Positions 8,474 to 17,963 of a stretch of 63,517 nt of DNA are shown here, piece by piece. Under the pieces are notes generated by a model. It was given only the letters and a program-made list of their open reading frames with translations. It did not search any database and had not been told where the DNA came from. The position numbers were made by a program, and so were the translations under genes. This stretch comes from Terriglobia bacterium. GTDB taxonomy: Bacteria; Acidobacteriota; Terriglobia; Bryobacterales; Bryobacteraceae. The first letter of the stretch is position 1. Each line of letters opens with the position of its first letter. The stretch is taken from the NCBI GenBank assembly GCA_020073615.1, contig JAIQEX010000021.1:1-63517 (forward strand), given 5' to 3'.

Positions 8474-9961
8474 TCAGAACTCCACGGTCTTCAACAACCG
8501 CGGCGGCTTCCGCGCCTTCGTCGCCTGCTCGAACGCATACGCCAGCTTCAGCAGCACGGGTTCGCTCCAGGCCGCGCCGAAGAACGAAATTCCCACCGGC
8601 AGCCCGTGCACGAATCCCGCCGGGACGGTGATGTGCGGGTACCCGGCCACCGCCGCCGGCGTCGAGCAGCCGCCCGTAAAGTGGTCGCCGTCCACCCAGT
8701 CGATCAGCCACGCCGGCCCCGCCGTCGGCGCTACTATCGCTTGCACCTGGTGCTTCTTCAGCACCGCGTCGATCCCTTCCGCGCGCGCCAGCCGGTGGCC
8801 CGTCTCGAGCGCCTTGCGGTACGCCGCATCGGTCAGAGGTCCGCGCTTCTGCGAATCCACGAAGATCTCCTGCTCGAAGTACGGCATCTCCTCCCGTCGG
8901 TGCTCTTCGTTGAACTGGATCAGCTTCGCCAGCGTCAGGCCGCCTCCGCGCGTCTCCAGGTAGGCGTTCAGGTCGTTCTTGAACTCGTATTGCAGCACCA
9001 CGTTTTCCGCCTCGTCCAGCTTGCCGGGCGGGGGCAGGTCCGCCGGGTCCACCAACACCGCCCCCAGCCCCTTCATCTCCTTCAGGCAGCTTTCTATGAG
9101 CCGCGTCACGTCCGGGCCGATCTCGAAAAACTTCCGCGCCACGCCCAGCCGCGCGCCGCGCAGGCCGTTGGCGTCGAGAAACCTGGTGTAGTCCGGCTGC
9201 GCCTGCGCGCCCTCGGCCATGGCGCCCAGCAGGATGGCCGCGTCCCGCACCGTGCGCGCCATGGGCCCGGCGGTGTCCTGGCTGTGCGCGATCGGAATGA
9301 TGCCCCGCCCGCCCACCAGCCCCACGGTCGGCTTGATTCCCACGATGCCGTTCATCGCCGCCGGACAGACCACTGACCCGTCCGTCTCCGTCCCCACCGC
9401 CACTGCGCACAGGTTGGCCGCCACCGCCGCGCCCGATCCGGAGCTTGAGCCGCACGGGCTGCGGTCGAGCGCATACGGATTGCGCGTCTGCCCGCCGCGC
9501 CCGCTCCACCCGCTCACCGAGTGCGTGGAGCGGCAGTTGGCCCATTCGCTCAGGTTGGTCTTGCCCAGAATCACCGCGCCCGCCGCGCGCAGCCGCTCCA
9601 CCACCGCCGCGTCGCGCGGCTTGGGGGCGTCGGCCAGCGCCAGCGATCCCGCCGTCGTGTGCATGCCGTCGCTGGTGTCGATGTTGTCCTTGATGAGCAC
9701 CGGCACGCCCGCCAGCGGCCCCTTCCGTGGTCCCCGGTCGAGCTGTTCGGCGATCGCCGGCGCGTCGGGGTTGAGCTCGATCACCGAGCGCAGCAGCGGG
9801 TCCACCTCCCGAATGCGCGCCAGGTATCGCGCAGTCGCCTCCTGCACGGAAGTATGTGCCAGATCCGCGATGGTGGCGTCTTCCAGATCGAGCTGCGCGT
9901 GCGCCGTCCGCGCAAACACAGCGGCGGCGGCAATCCGTTCCAAAAAGGTGCGGCGATCCAT
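8474..9961 (-). CDS. Exported amidase (amidase signature family)
   Basis: The product has 495 residues. The N-terminus MDRRTFLERIAAAAVFARTA is a twin-arginine signal. The amidase-signature triad is present: Lys 91 in VLIKDNID, the cis-Ser in CGSSSGSGAAV (about 172-174), and nucleophile Ser 196 in TETDGSVVCPA. The usual GGS of the nucleophile motif is DGS here. The family hydrolyses carboxamides, and the substrate is open. It is convergent with the esterase gene (24-base gap). A second amidase gene in this window (21121-22558) is broken, so this is the only intact one here. Confidence 0.9.
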   Translation of the reverse strand: MDRRTFLERIAAAAVFARTAHAQLDLEDATIADLAHTSVQEATARYLARIREVDPLLRSVIELNPDAPAIAEQLDRGPRKGPLAGVPVLIKDNIDTSDGMHTTAGSLALADAPKPRDAAVVERLRAAGAVILGKTNLSEWANCRSTHSVSGWSGRGGQTRNPYALDRSPCGSSSGSGAAVAANLCAVAVGTETDGSVVCPAAMNGIVGIKPTVGLVGGRGIIPIAHSQDTAGPMARTVRDAAILLGAMAEGAQAQPDYTRFLDANGLRGARLGVARKFFEIGPDVTRLIESCLKEMKGLGAVLVDPADLPPPGKLDEAENVVLQYEFKNDLNAYLETRGGGLTLAKLIQFNEEHRREEMPYFEQEIFVDSQKRGPLTDAAYRKALETGHRLARAEGIDAVLKKHQVQAIVAPTAGPAWLIDWVDGDHFTGGCSTPAAVAGYPHITVPAGFVHGLPVGISFFGAAWSEPVLLKLAYAFEQATKARKPPRLLKTVEF

Positions 9962-10104
9962 GCCCCTGATTATCCGCTATCGGACGGCCCGAATGCCCGT
10001 GATCCGTCGGCCAGAGGTCCCCGCCGGGGCGCCGGACGAAATCCCGTCAACCGGTCCTGCGCGCCCTGCCGCGCGCGCCGGCACCGGGATGCTAAGCTGC
10101 TCTC

Positions 10105-11193
10105 ATGAAGCAGAGCAATGCTTCGCGGGGCGCTGGCGCGCATCCCTATGCGGACCTGCCGCACTACGCCTTCTGGAATCGGGCGGTCGCGGGAGTGCCG
10201 CCGTTCGCGGTGGATCCGGTAGTGGATGTTCCGTTCCGGATCTCTCCGTCCGATGCGGTCGCGACCGCGGGAAGTTGTTTTGCCCAACACATCGCTCGTG
10301 GCCTCCAACAGAAGCGGTTCCACTACTTGGTCGCCGAGCCGGCTCCGGCTCACTTGACGCCGGCGGCTGCCGCGGCGGCCAACTACGGTGTTTTCTCCGC
10401 CCGCTACGGGAATATTTACACTACCAGGCAACTGCTGCAATTGTTCGAGCGCGCCTACGGCGCCTTCGTTCCTTCGCTCTCCTCCTGGCGTACGAAGGGC
10501 GGCGGCCATGCCGATCCGTTCCGGCCGCGAATTGAGCCCGGCGGATTCGCCTCCGAAACAGAGTTACTGGAGGATCGAACCCGGCATCTGGCCTGTGTGC
10601 GGCGTCTTTTCGAGGAGCTGGACATCTTCGTTTTCACCTTGGGGTTGACCGAGAGCTGGGAGCACCAGGCCAGCCACGCTGCTTTGCCGCTCGCGCCCGG
10701 CGTCGCTGGAGGCGAATGGGACCCCGGGCAGTACGAGTTCCGGAACTACTCGGCCGCGGAGGTGGAGCGGGATCTGACTGAATTTGTGGATCGCCTCAGG
10801 AGCGTGAATCCATCGAGCCGCATGGTGCTGACTGTCTCTCCGGTTCCATTGGCTGCGACCGGTGCGGGCAGGCATGTGCTTACCTCCACGTGCCTCAGCA
10901 AAGCGGCCCTCCGGGTGGCTGCCGAAGCCTGTGCCTCCAAATGCCCCGGCGTTTGCTACTTTCCATCTTATGAAATCATAACCGGGCCGCATTCCGGCAG
11001 CCGCTATTTCGAAGACGACCTCCGAACCGTCACTAGGGCCGGCGTGGGCCATGTAATGCGCGTTTTCTTTTCTCACTTCGCGGATGGATCCGCAGCGCAT
11101 CCGGACAAAGAAGCTGAGACGCTGAGCTACGTGGAGGCTGAACTGGCAGCCTTGGGAGACATCGTTTGCGACGAAGAAGCCTTGAGCGGTTGA
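10105..11193 (+). CDS. GSCFA domain protein
   Basis: The product has 362 residues. The family hallmark appears at about residues 55-60 (TAGSCFAQHIARGLQ), followed by NYGVFSARYGNIYTTRQL and FTLGLTESWE, all typical of the GSCFA family, an SGNH-hydrolase-like fold found near polysaccharide genes. There is no signal peptide. Its TGA (11191-11193) is followed immediately by the ATG of the WcbI-like gene, so the pair is one transcription unit and probably one pathway. The precise reaction is not established; modification of a surface glycan is an inference from the partner. Confidence 0.85.
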   Translation: MKQSNASRGAGAHPYADLPHYAFWNRAVAGVPPFAVDPVVDVPFRISPSDAVATAGSCFAQHIARGLQQKRFHYLVAEPAPAHLTPAAAAAANYGVFSARYGNIYTTRQLLQLFERAYGAFVPSLSSWRTKGGGHADPFRPRIEPGGFASETELLEDRTRHLACVRRLFEELDIFVFTLGLTESWEHQASHAALPLAPGVAGGEWDPGQYEFRNYSAAEVERDLTEFVDRLRSVNPSSRMVLTVSPVPLAATGAGRHVLTSTCLSKAALRVAAEACASKCPGVCYFPSYEIITGPHSGSRYFEDDLRTVTRAGVGHVMRVFFSHFADGSAAHPDKEAETLSYVEAELAALGDIVCDEEALSG

Positions 11194-12138
11194 ATGGCGC
11201 AGAGTGAACAGCATCCACGAATTGCACTCCTCGGCAACTGCCAGAAGGACATGCTCTGGCGCATTTTCCAACTCCTGGCGCCCGCGGCCGAAGTGGTTCG
11301 ATTCTCGTTCGATGATCTCCCCAGGTTTGCGACGAAGGAGGCTCTGTTTCGGGAACTCGCGCCCTTCGACTTCATTTTTGCGCAACCGTTCGGCACCGGA
11401 TTTCACCCTGCCGTGGATGGTCTGGTCCTGAAGGAACGATTCAGGGATTCGTTTCACTTCTACCCGGCCATCGAGTTCAATGCCTTTCATCCGGATTGCG
11501 TCTACGTCCGGAACCTGCAGGGCTTCGCCCGATCGGCGATTGGCGATTATCATTCCGCCATCACCTTGCTGGGATACTCATTGGGTCTGAGCGTGGAACA
11601 GACGCTGACCCTGTTCCGCGCCGAGGTCTTCGAGCGGCTGGGTTACTTCCGTTACTGGAAGGTGTCGGAGGATGTGCTGTTCAAACTGGGACGAGCCATC
11701 GACTTTCCGATTGAAGGAATCTACCGCTCCTGGGTCCGCCGTTGTCCGTTCATGCACTCGATCAATCATCCCCGGCTTTTCGTGTTGGCCGACGTCGCGC
11801 GTACCCTGCTCCACCTTTCCGGTATTTCCGCCGTTTCCGGCAATGTGGAGGACTTTCTCCCCGACGAGGCCCTCTATGACCCCGTCTGGCCGATCTATCC
11901 GGAAATCGCCGAAGCGATGGGCTTCCAGGGAGCCTACATCTTCAAGGTTGGTTCCCGATCGGAATACAATCCGTTCTTGACGTTGCCTGATTTTGTAGCC
12001 CGATCCTGGGAACTCTACCAGAAAGAGACATCGCCCCTGGAATGTTCGCGGATTGCGGAATGGACCCGGAATGCGCCGCTCATCGATGCCATCCGGCGCT
12101 TTGTAAATCCGGTTTCTCGCCAACCGCCGAAGCCGTGA
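11194..12138 (+). CDS. WcbI-like polysaccharide biosynthesis putative acetyltransferase
   Basis: The product has 314 residues. The opening ALLGNCQKDMLWRIFQLL matches the WcbI N-terminus (strand, then GNCQ), and FYPAIEFNAFHPDCVYV is the second family block. WcbI proteins act in capsular polysaccharide assembly and bind CoA. The gene starts on the base after the GSCFA stop codon, with no spacer. Other GSCFA/WcbI-like genes are often found with glycosyltransferases, but none is adjacent here. It is convergent with the spermidine-synthase-like gene. Confidence 0.8.
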   Translation: MAQSEQHPRIALLGNCQKDMLWRIFQLLAPAAEVVRFSFDDLPRFATKEALFRELAPFDFIFAQPFGTGFHPAVDGLVLKERFRDSFHFYPAIEFNAFHPDCVYVRNLQGFARSAIGDYHSAITLLGYSLGLSVEQTLTLFRAEVFERLGYFRYWKVSEDVLFKLGRAIDFPIEGIYRSWVRRCPFMHSINHPRLFVLADVARTLLHLSGISAVSGNVEDFLPDEALYDPVWPIYPEIAEAMGFQGAYIFKVGSRSEYNPFLTLPDFVARSWELYQKETSPLECSRIAEWTRNAPLIDAIRRFVNPVSRQPPKP

Positions 12139-12163
12139 GTCTCATGCGGGAGTGATGCGCCTG

Positions 12164-14545
12164 CTACTGCGCCAGCACCACGCGCCCCGCGCCCGGTTCC
12201 GGCAGCAACACCGCGTTCATCCGCACCCGCGCCATCACCGCCAGCGCGGCCAGGTAAAACAGGCCGCCCAGGATCAGCGTCTGCGCCAGGCCAAGATAAA
12301 TCGACGAGACCAGCGCCGCCACCGACCCGAACACGCTCGCGGCGGCGTTCAGCGACCACGCCCAGCGAACCGCCGGCGCGTGCCATTCCTCCAGGCGCCG
12401 CAACGCCGTGGGGAACGGCATCCCCATCACGAAACCGAGAGGCGCTATCAGGATCACCGCCATCGCCATCCGCACCGGCAGCGGGAGCCACACCAGCACG
12501 GAAAGCAGTCCCGGCACCGTCAGCGCCAGCAGCGCCGCCAGCAGCGCGACCGTGCCCAGTGCTTTAATGAGGCGGCCCTCGCTCTTGCCCACGATGCGGA
12601 GGCTGGCTGCGCTTCCCAACCCGCTCGAAGCCAGCAGCGAGAAGATCACCACGTTCAAAGCATAAGTAGGATGGCCCAGAAAGAGCACGAATCTCTGCAC
12701 CAGCCCGACTTCGATCAGAATGTAGCCCGCGCCGATAAACAGGAAGTACAGCAGGAAGCCCGCCACGCCGCGGTGCCCCGGCAGGCGGGTTCCCAAGACC
12801 AGCGGCGGCAGCAGCAGGATCGAAACGGTGGCGGCCAGGCTCACGGCCATGAGGCCGGACAGCAGGGGAACCGCCTGGTTGATTCTGTAATCCGCGGTCG
12901 CGCGCGAGGCGGTCTTCACGAAGGCCCACAGGTCGCGTGGCTGCACGGTGTAAAAGAAGAACGGCCGGTTGTCGCTCACCGGCGTGATGTCGAAGGCGTA
13001 ATTGCGCTCATACTCGGCCGGGTTGGGGCTGCGCAGCAGGTCGTGAAACTGGTTTCGCATTCCCCCCGCGGGCAGATAGAGCGCCTGCATTCCGGCGGCG
13101 GAAAACAGGGCGCAGGCACGATCGATATCCGCCTGGCTGAAGGCCCTTCGAGAGAACAGCAAGGTGTCACTCGCACCCCAGCCCTCCGCCGAGCCTGCGC
13201 GCCCGGCAATCACGTGGCGCCACGCCTCGGTCTCCCCCAGCCTGGCGAGCGCCTCCATGGCGAGCGCCACCAGCCGCAGGGATTCGCGCGGCGGATCGAG
13301 GCCCCAGCGCGTCATGGCGATCACGCCGTCGTCGGTGAGATGCAACAGGTAGTCGCGAAAAGCGTCGGTGGTGTATAGATTATTTTCCGAAAGCGCGAAT
13401 GCCCCGGCGGCGGTGGCCGCCAGGGTGTCCACGAACGTGGCCTGCAGCACCTGGTACTTTTCCTTGCTGCGCCGCACGAAACTGCGGCCGTCTTCGACGA
13501 ACACACGAACTTCCGGGCGGAGATACAGACTGTCGCTGAGGCCGCGGAATTTACCGCGCATAATCGTATCGGCAATGATCGGGTTGATCTCCACGGCCGT
13601 GATGTCGCGGCTGCCGGAGGCCAGCGCACGCGCCACATCCATACCGCCGCCCGAGCCGATAATCAGCGCCTTGGCGCCGGGACGGACGGCATAAGGCAGC
13701 GCGGGGCCCTGTTCCAGCAGGCCGTGCCGCTCACCCGCGGTGAGCCGGTCGAAATCGAAATCGGCAATGGCCGCCGAAGCGTCGGCGTCGATAAAGATGC
13801 TGGCCCGCGGCTCCTTTTCCTGCTGCACGACACCCACCCGCGAAATGCTGTTCCACTTGACGAACGCTTCGTGGGCCAGCGTCTGCCCCTTGGCGCGCCG
13901 GATATCGAGCACCGCGTGGTGCTGGTTGTAAGTGAGGAAAGCAGTCAGCAGCAGCGCCAGCGCCACGCTCACCACCCGCCCTCTCACGGAACCGGCCATG
14001 CTGTGCCAGATGGCGCCCGCCACGGCGAACGTGATGGCCGCCGCGATCGCCGTGCTGGGACCGCCAAACTGATTGAGCAGCGGAATCAGCACCACGCACC
14101 CCGCGGCGGAGCCCAGCAGGTCGCACAGGTACACGCGATCCACGCGCTCGATGGCCTCGGAGATCGCCAGCGATACGGTCGTGCCGGAAACGAAGAACGG
14201 CAGCGCCGTCGTCAGGTAGATCAGCGCCAGATTCCAATTCGAGATGTGGTTCTCCTGCGCCAGCAGCACCGCCAGCGCGAACACCACCAGCAGGCTGTTG
14301 AGGGCGCTCAAACGGCCCAAACGCGCGAAAATCGCACCCTTCCAGCCCGCCACCACATAGGAGAAAATGCCCCCCGCGCCCAGGCCGAACAGCGCGATGG
14401 AGATGGCCAGAAAGGCGAGGTGATAGTAGAAGACCACCGAAAAAATGCGCGTCAGCGACAGCTCCAGAAGCAGCGTCGCCATGCTCGTCAGGCCCACGCA
14501 CAGATAGACTTGCGGCCACGGTAGGGGTGTGGGTTTCACTTCCAC
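12164..14545 (-). CDS. Fused membrane spermidine synthase-like protein
   Basis: The product has 793 residues and starts with GTG at 14545. About six TM helices (residues 12-220) precede a Rossmann-type SAM-binding domain with IIGSGGGMDVARAL and TAVEINPIIADT (about residues 280-320), followed by another set of TM helices from about 555 to the end. This architecture is the membrane-fused spermidine synthase-like family, in which the soluble domain resembles SpeE. Activity on polyamines has not been generally shown, so the substrate is uncertain. The gene stands alone between the convergent WcbI gene and the TIGR03437 gene, which is 34 bases upstream on the same strand. Confidence 0.85.
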   Translation of the reverse strand: MEVKPTPLPWPQVYLCVGLTSMATLLLELSLTRIFSVVFYYHLAFLAISIALFGLGAGGIFSYVVAGWKGAIFARLGRLSALNSLLVVFALAVLLAQENHISNWNLALIYLTTALPFFVSGTTVSLAISEAIERVDRVYLCDLLGSAAGCVVLIPLLNQFGGPSTAIAAAITFAVAGAIWHSMAGSVRGRVVSVALALLLTAFLTYNQHHAVLDIRRAKGQTLAHEAFVKWNSISRVGVVQQEKEPRASIFIDADASAAIADFDFDRLTAGERHGLLEQGPALPYAVRPGAKALIIGSGGGMDVARALASGSRDITAVEINPIIADTIMRGKFRGLSDSLYLRPEVRVFVEDGRSFVRRSKEKYQVLQATFVDTLAATAAGAFALSENNLYTTDAFRDYLLHLTDDGVIAMTRWGLDPPRESLRLVALAMEALARLGETEAWRHVIAGRAGSAEGWGASDTLLFSRRAFSQADIDRACALFSAAGMQALYLPAGGMRNQFHDLLRSPNPAEYERNYAFDITPVSDNRPFFFYTVQPRDLWAFVKTASRATADYRINQAVPLLSGLMAVSLAATVSILLLPPLVLGTRLPGHRGVAGFLLYFLFIGAGYILIEVGLVQRFVLFLGHPTYALNVVIFSLLASSGLGSAASLRIVGKSEGRLIKALGTVALLAALLALTVPGLLSVLVWLPLPVRMAMAVILIAPLGFVMGMPFPTALRRLEEWHAPAVRWAWSLNAAASVFGSVAALVSSIYLGLAQTLILGGLFYLAALAVMARVRMNAVLLPEPGAGRVVLAQ

Positions 14546-14579
14546 TTCTATGGTAGACGGCCCGCGCCCGCGCGCGTTG

Positions 14580-16424
14580 CTATTGAATCTCGACGTTGAC
14601 CGGGTTGCTGAACGTACCGTCGCCGAAAAGCAGGCTCACCAGCACCGCGCCCTTGCCCGCGAAGTCGGCCGGTATCTTCACGTTCACCTGGTACAAGCCG
14701 GCGAAGCCCGGGGCCAGTCCCGCAAACAGCGGCGCGGCCTTCGCTCCAAAAAAGCTGTCGCCGAAGATCACCTGCACCTGCGAGGTAAGCTGTGCGAAGG
14801 GCGGTGTTCCGGGCGCCGGCGCGCCGGTCCCCACCGCCGGACTGGTCGCCCCCAGCCCGATGCCGTAGAGAATGATGGTGTCGCCCGCGTGCGCGGGATG
14901 GGCCTGCAGCGTCGCCACCCCGGGGACGGAGTAGCTTACGGGCATGGCCAACGTCGCTGGGTTGTCCGCGCCGTTCTGGATGGCGCCGTACCCCGTGGTC
15001 GTGATCAGCAGTAACCGCGGCGCGCGCGCCGCCACCGCAACCGATACCGTGTTGCTCGGCAGGCCGTCGCGCACCACCTGCACCAGCGCCGTTCCCGGCG
15101 GCGTTTCCACGGGCATCTGGAAATTGATCTGGCCATACGATACCGCGTAGAGCGGCGCCGGGCTCCCGTTCACCAGCACCTGCGTGGTCACGATTTGCGT
15201 GCCCAGCGGCGGCGCCGGCCCACTTAGCGGGCTGGCAAAAAAGAACTGCTCGCCCTTTACCGCCGCCACACCTCCCGGCGACACCGCACCTCCCGGCACA
15301 AACGTGGCGTTGTCCTGCACGCCCTGAAACAAGATCGCCGGCGCCCCTTTGGCCACCACATCCAACTCCACAGGAATCGTAACGGGCCCGTTGGCCGCGT
15401 TGGAATTGATGACCATCGAGCCGATATTACTCCCCGGCGCCAGCGAGCCTGCGTCCAGCGTCACCGCCACGCACCCCGCGGCCGCCGCCAGGCTCGGCGA
15501 GACCAGCACCGCCGGGCACGCCGTCTGCGCCGCCGTCAGCCACGCGCCCCCGCTCGCTGAAACGCTCCCGGCCGCCATGCTCCCCAGTCCGATGTTGGTC
15601 AGTCCGATAGTCGTGGCGAAGGCCGGCGCACCCTGCGCCAACTGCACCTGCAAGCGGTCCACCGAGGCCTGCGCAATCGGCTGCGTGGTGATCTGCATGG
15701 TCACGGGAATGGACTTGTTGTCCGCCGCGAAGGCCGATTTGGCGGTGATCGTGCCGCTGTACGAGCCCGCCGCCATGCCCGCCGGCGGCTGTATGTGAAT
15801 CCGGTACGGGAACACGAATCGAAAACTTCCCAGGCCGTCCAGCACCAGGCTCAGCCACGGGTTGCCGTCTTTCGTCGTGGCCGTGAAGGCGCCCTGCGAG
15901 TTGGTGGTGAAGGCAATGTCGGCCGAGCAGCCCGGGTCCTGATTCGCATCTCCCGGGAAACTCGCGGCCGCACAGCCCGGCTTGACGAGCGCCGTCGCGC
16001 TCGCCGGCACGCCTCCGCCCACCTGCACCGTCACGGCGATGGTTTGCGGCGCATCCACCGTACTCGGGTCGCCGTTCACCGTCACGATGGCGGTGTACGT
16101 TCCCGCCGCCAGCGCCGCCGTATTCAGCGCGAACTGCAGGGGCACGCAGGTTGCCGCCGCCGTGGTCTGCGTGCAACTGCGCGGCGCGCCCACTGTTGCG
16201 CCCAGCCAGGACACGCTGGCCGGCACACTCAGCGTGAGCTTCAGCGATCCATCGCCGGCGTTGAACGCCTCCAGGGTTTGCGGCGCTCCGTTGGCGCCGG
16301 TGGCCACCTCCGCCGGGCCCACCACGGTGTTCGCCAGGCGCAGCATCGGCGCGCCCTCGAGAAACGTTGCGGAACCAAACAGGAGCAATGCCACCGGCAG
16401 AAGACGTTCAGACCTTAGACCCAC
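14580..16424 (-). CDS. Secreted Ig-like/BACON-type repeat protein with Solibacter C-terminal domain (TIGR03437)
   Basis: The product has about 614 residues. It begins with a signal peptide (LLPVALLLFGSATFLEG) and several beta-sandwich repeats of BACON/Ig type (WLGATVGAPRS, WLSLVLDGLG, WLTAAQTACPA). The C-terminal 220 residues match the Solibacter-type domain: GAIQNGADNPATL, GDTIILYGIGLGATSP, LFAGLAPGFAGLYQVNVKIP. That domain is a marker of the Solibacter lineage; its function is unknown, possibly surface display or adhesion. The best start is the GTG at 16424, which overlaps the nuoA stop by ten bases. The frame is open to 16643 only because it lies antisense or out of frame to nuoA. Confidence 0.85.
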   Translation of the reverse strand: MGLRSERLLPVALLLFGSATFLEGAPMLRLANTVVGPAEVATGANGAPQTLEAFNAGDGSLKLTLSVPASVSWLGATVGAPRSCTQTTAAATCVPLQFALNTAALAAGTYTAIVTVNGDPSTVDAPQTIAVTVQVGGGVPASATALVKPGCAAASFPGDANQDPGCSADIAFTTNSQGAFTATTKDGNPWLSLVLDGLGSFRFVFPYRIHIQPPAGMAAGSYSGTITAKSAFAADNKSIPVTMQITTQPIAQASVDRLQVQLAQGAPAFATTIGLTNIGLGSMAAGSVSASGGAWLTAAQTACPAVLVSPSLAAAAGCVAVTLDAGSLAPGSNIGSMVINSNAANGPVTIPVELDVVAKGAPAILFQGVQDNATFVPGGAVSPGGVAAVKGEQFFFASPLSGPAPPLGTQIVTTQVLVNGSPAPLYAVSYGQINFQMPVETPPGTALVQVVRDGLPSNTVSVAVAARAPRLLLITTTGYGAIQNGADNPATLAMPVSYSVPGVATLQAHPAHAGDTIILYGIGLGATSPAVGTGAPAPGTPPFAQLTSQVQVIFGDSFFGAKAAPLFAGLAPGFAGLYQVNVKIPADFAGKGAVLVSLLFGDGTFSNPVNVEIQ

Positions 16425-16771
16425 TCCAGCGCGCCCTTCTTGTATGCCCAGATGTAACCCACGATGAGGATGGCCAGGAACACCGCTACTTCCGCCACTC
16501 CGAACCACCCCAGCGTGCGATACCGCACCGCCCAGGGGAACAGGAAAATGGTTTCCACATCGAAGATCACAAAAAGGATAGCGATGATATAGAACCGCAC
16601 GGTATAGCGCCCGCGCGAATCCGAGGCGGCCTTGATGCCGCACTCGTATGCCTCCAGCTTAATGACCGACGGCGCCGCGGGACGAATCAGCTTGGCCGCC
16701 AGGATGGCCACCACGGGAAACGAAATGGCCACCGCCAGAAAAATGAGGATTGGGATGTACCCGCTCGGCAT
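16415..16771 (-). CDS. nuoA: NADH-quinone oxidoreductase subunit A
   Basis: The product has 118 residues, the usual NuoA length, with three TM helices. Diagnostic motifs are EAYECGI and the second-helix block FYIIAILFVIFDVETIFLFP. NuoA is a membrane subunit of complex I. The chosen ATG (16771) gives MPSGYIPILIFL; an upstream ATG at 16801 adds ten atypical residues. The expected nuoB does not follow. The next gene is the unrelated TIGR03437 protein, overlapping by ten bases, so this nuoA copy is isolated from any nuo operon in this window. Confidence 0.93.
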   Translation of the reverse strand: MPSGYIPILIFLAVAISFPVVAILAAKLIRPAAPSVIKLEAYECGIKAASDSRGRYTVRFYIIAILFVIFDVETIFLFPWAVRYRTLGWFGVAEVAVFLAILIVGYIWAYKKGALEWV

Positions 16772-16816
16772 AGGCAACAGAATAACACGCCACGGCCGCA
16801 CGCCGATCCGCCGCCA

Positions 16817-17809
16817 CTAGATCGACGGAGCATCATTCGTCTTGCCGGCCCTTGCGGTGGCGTGCTGTTCGCCTCCCCCATCGCGCCTTGGCCGCACAGC
16901 CGGCTTCTTCGCCCGCGTCGTGGCGATCGCCACCACGCTGATCAAAACGAATGTGGTTCCCAGAATCGTTCGCAGGCCAAGAGCTTCGCCGCCCAGAAAA
17001 TATCCTACCAGCACGGCCACCACCGGATTCACGTACGCATAGGTCCCCACTTTGGTGGGCGACTCATGATGAATCAGCCATACGTAGGCGGTAAACGCGA
17101 TGATCGAGCCGGCAACAATCAGGTAGAGCAACGCGAGCCACACTCCGCGTGAGATGGTCCCCGGACGAAAATTACGGAATTCGCCCAGCGCGGCCGCCGT
17201 AATAGCCAGAAACACTCCGCCGGCGAGCATCTGCGCTCCCGAGCTCATGACTTTGGAAGGCGGCAGGGGCAGCTTGCGCGTAAGCGCCGAAGATACCGAC
17301 CAGCTCATCGATGCGACGATCAGCGCCGCGGCGCCCGCCCGGTCGATCGGCGCCCCGCCGAGGTTCAATGAGCGGCTCATCAGCATCCCCACGCCCCCCA
17401 TCCCGATCAAAAGCGCCAGGGCCAGGCGGACGGTGAGCCTCTGCGTCCGCAGGATCAGGATTTCCGACAGCGCCATAAACACCGGGATCGTGGCCATCAT
17501 GACGGCGGCGATGCCCGAAGGCACACGCTGCTCCGCCCAGAACAGCAGTCCATAGTCGAAGACGAAGATCAGGATCGCGAGTAACGATACCGACGTCCAT
17601 TGCCGCCTGGTCGGTGACGGTTCGCCGTGTGCGATCATCCACCCATAAAGAACCAGTCCGGCAACCAGGAAACGCATCGCCGCCAGAAGGAACGGCGGGA
17701 CTTCGCGCACGCCCACACGAATCGCGAGAAATGTGGACCCCCACACAAAATAGATAATCGCGAAAGCCAACAGGGTCTTCCACGCCGGGCGATGGATGGC
17801 GGCTTCCAT
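16817..17809 (-). CDS. EamA/DMT-family metabolite exporter
   Basis: The product has 330 residues with ten predicted TM helices in two EamA repeats. The opening FAIIYFVWGSTFLAIRVGV and the second-repeat motif AYVWLIHHESPTKVGTYAYV followed by NPVVAVLVGYFL are typical of drug/metabolite exporters. The C-terminal tail is Lys/Arg-rich (RAKKPAVRPRRDGGG). The substrate is not predictable. It lies 45 bases upstream of nuoA on the same strand and may share its transcript. Confidence 0.88.
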   Translation of the reverse strand: MEAAIHRPAWKTLLAFAIIYFVWGSTFLAIRVGVREVPPFLLAAMRFLVAGLVLYGWMIAHGEPSPTRRQWTSVSLLAILIFVFDYGLLFWAEQRVPSGIAAVMMATIPVFMALSEILILRTQRLTVRLALALLIGMGGVGMLMSRSLNLGGAPIDRAGAAALIVASMSWSVSSALTRKLPLPPSKVMSSGAQMLAGGVFLAITAAALGEFRNFRPGTISRGVWLALLYLIVAGSIIAFTAYVWLIHHESPTKVGTYAYVNPVVAVLVGYFLGGEALGLRTILGTTFVLISVVAIATTRAKKPAVRPRRDGGGEQHATARAGKTNDAPSI

Positions 17810-17963
17810 GGCAGATCCCTACTGTATAACGCCCGGCAAGCAGATTGGCCAGCCGCGGAATCTATCCTCCGGCAGACTTCGCGACGCCGGCAACGCCGGA
17901 GGGGCAAGTAGCCAGGCCGCCGGGACGGGAAACTCGGCGTGGCCGGATCACCCGCACCCTTGG

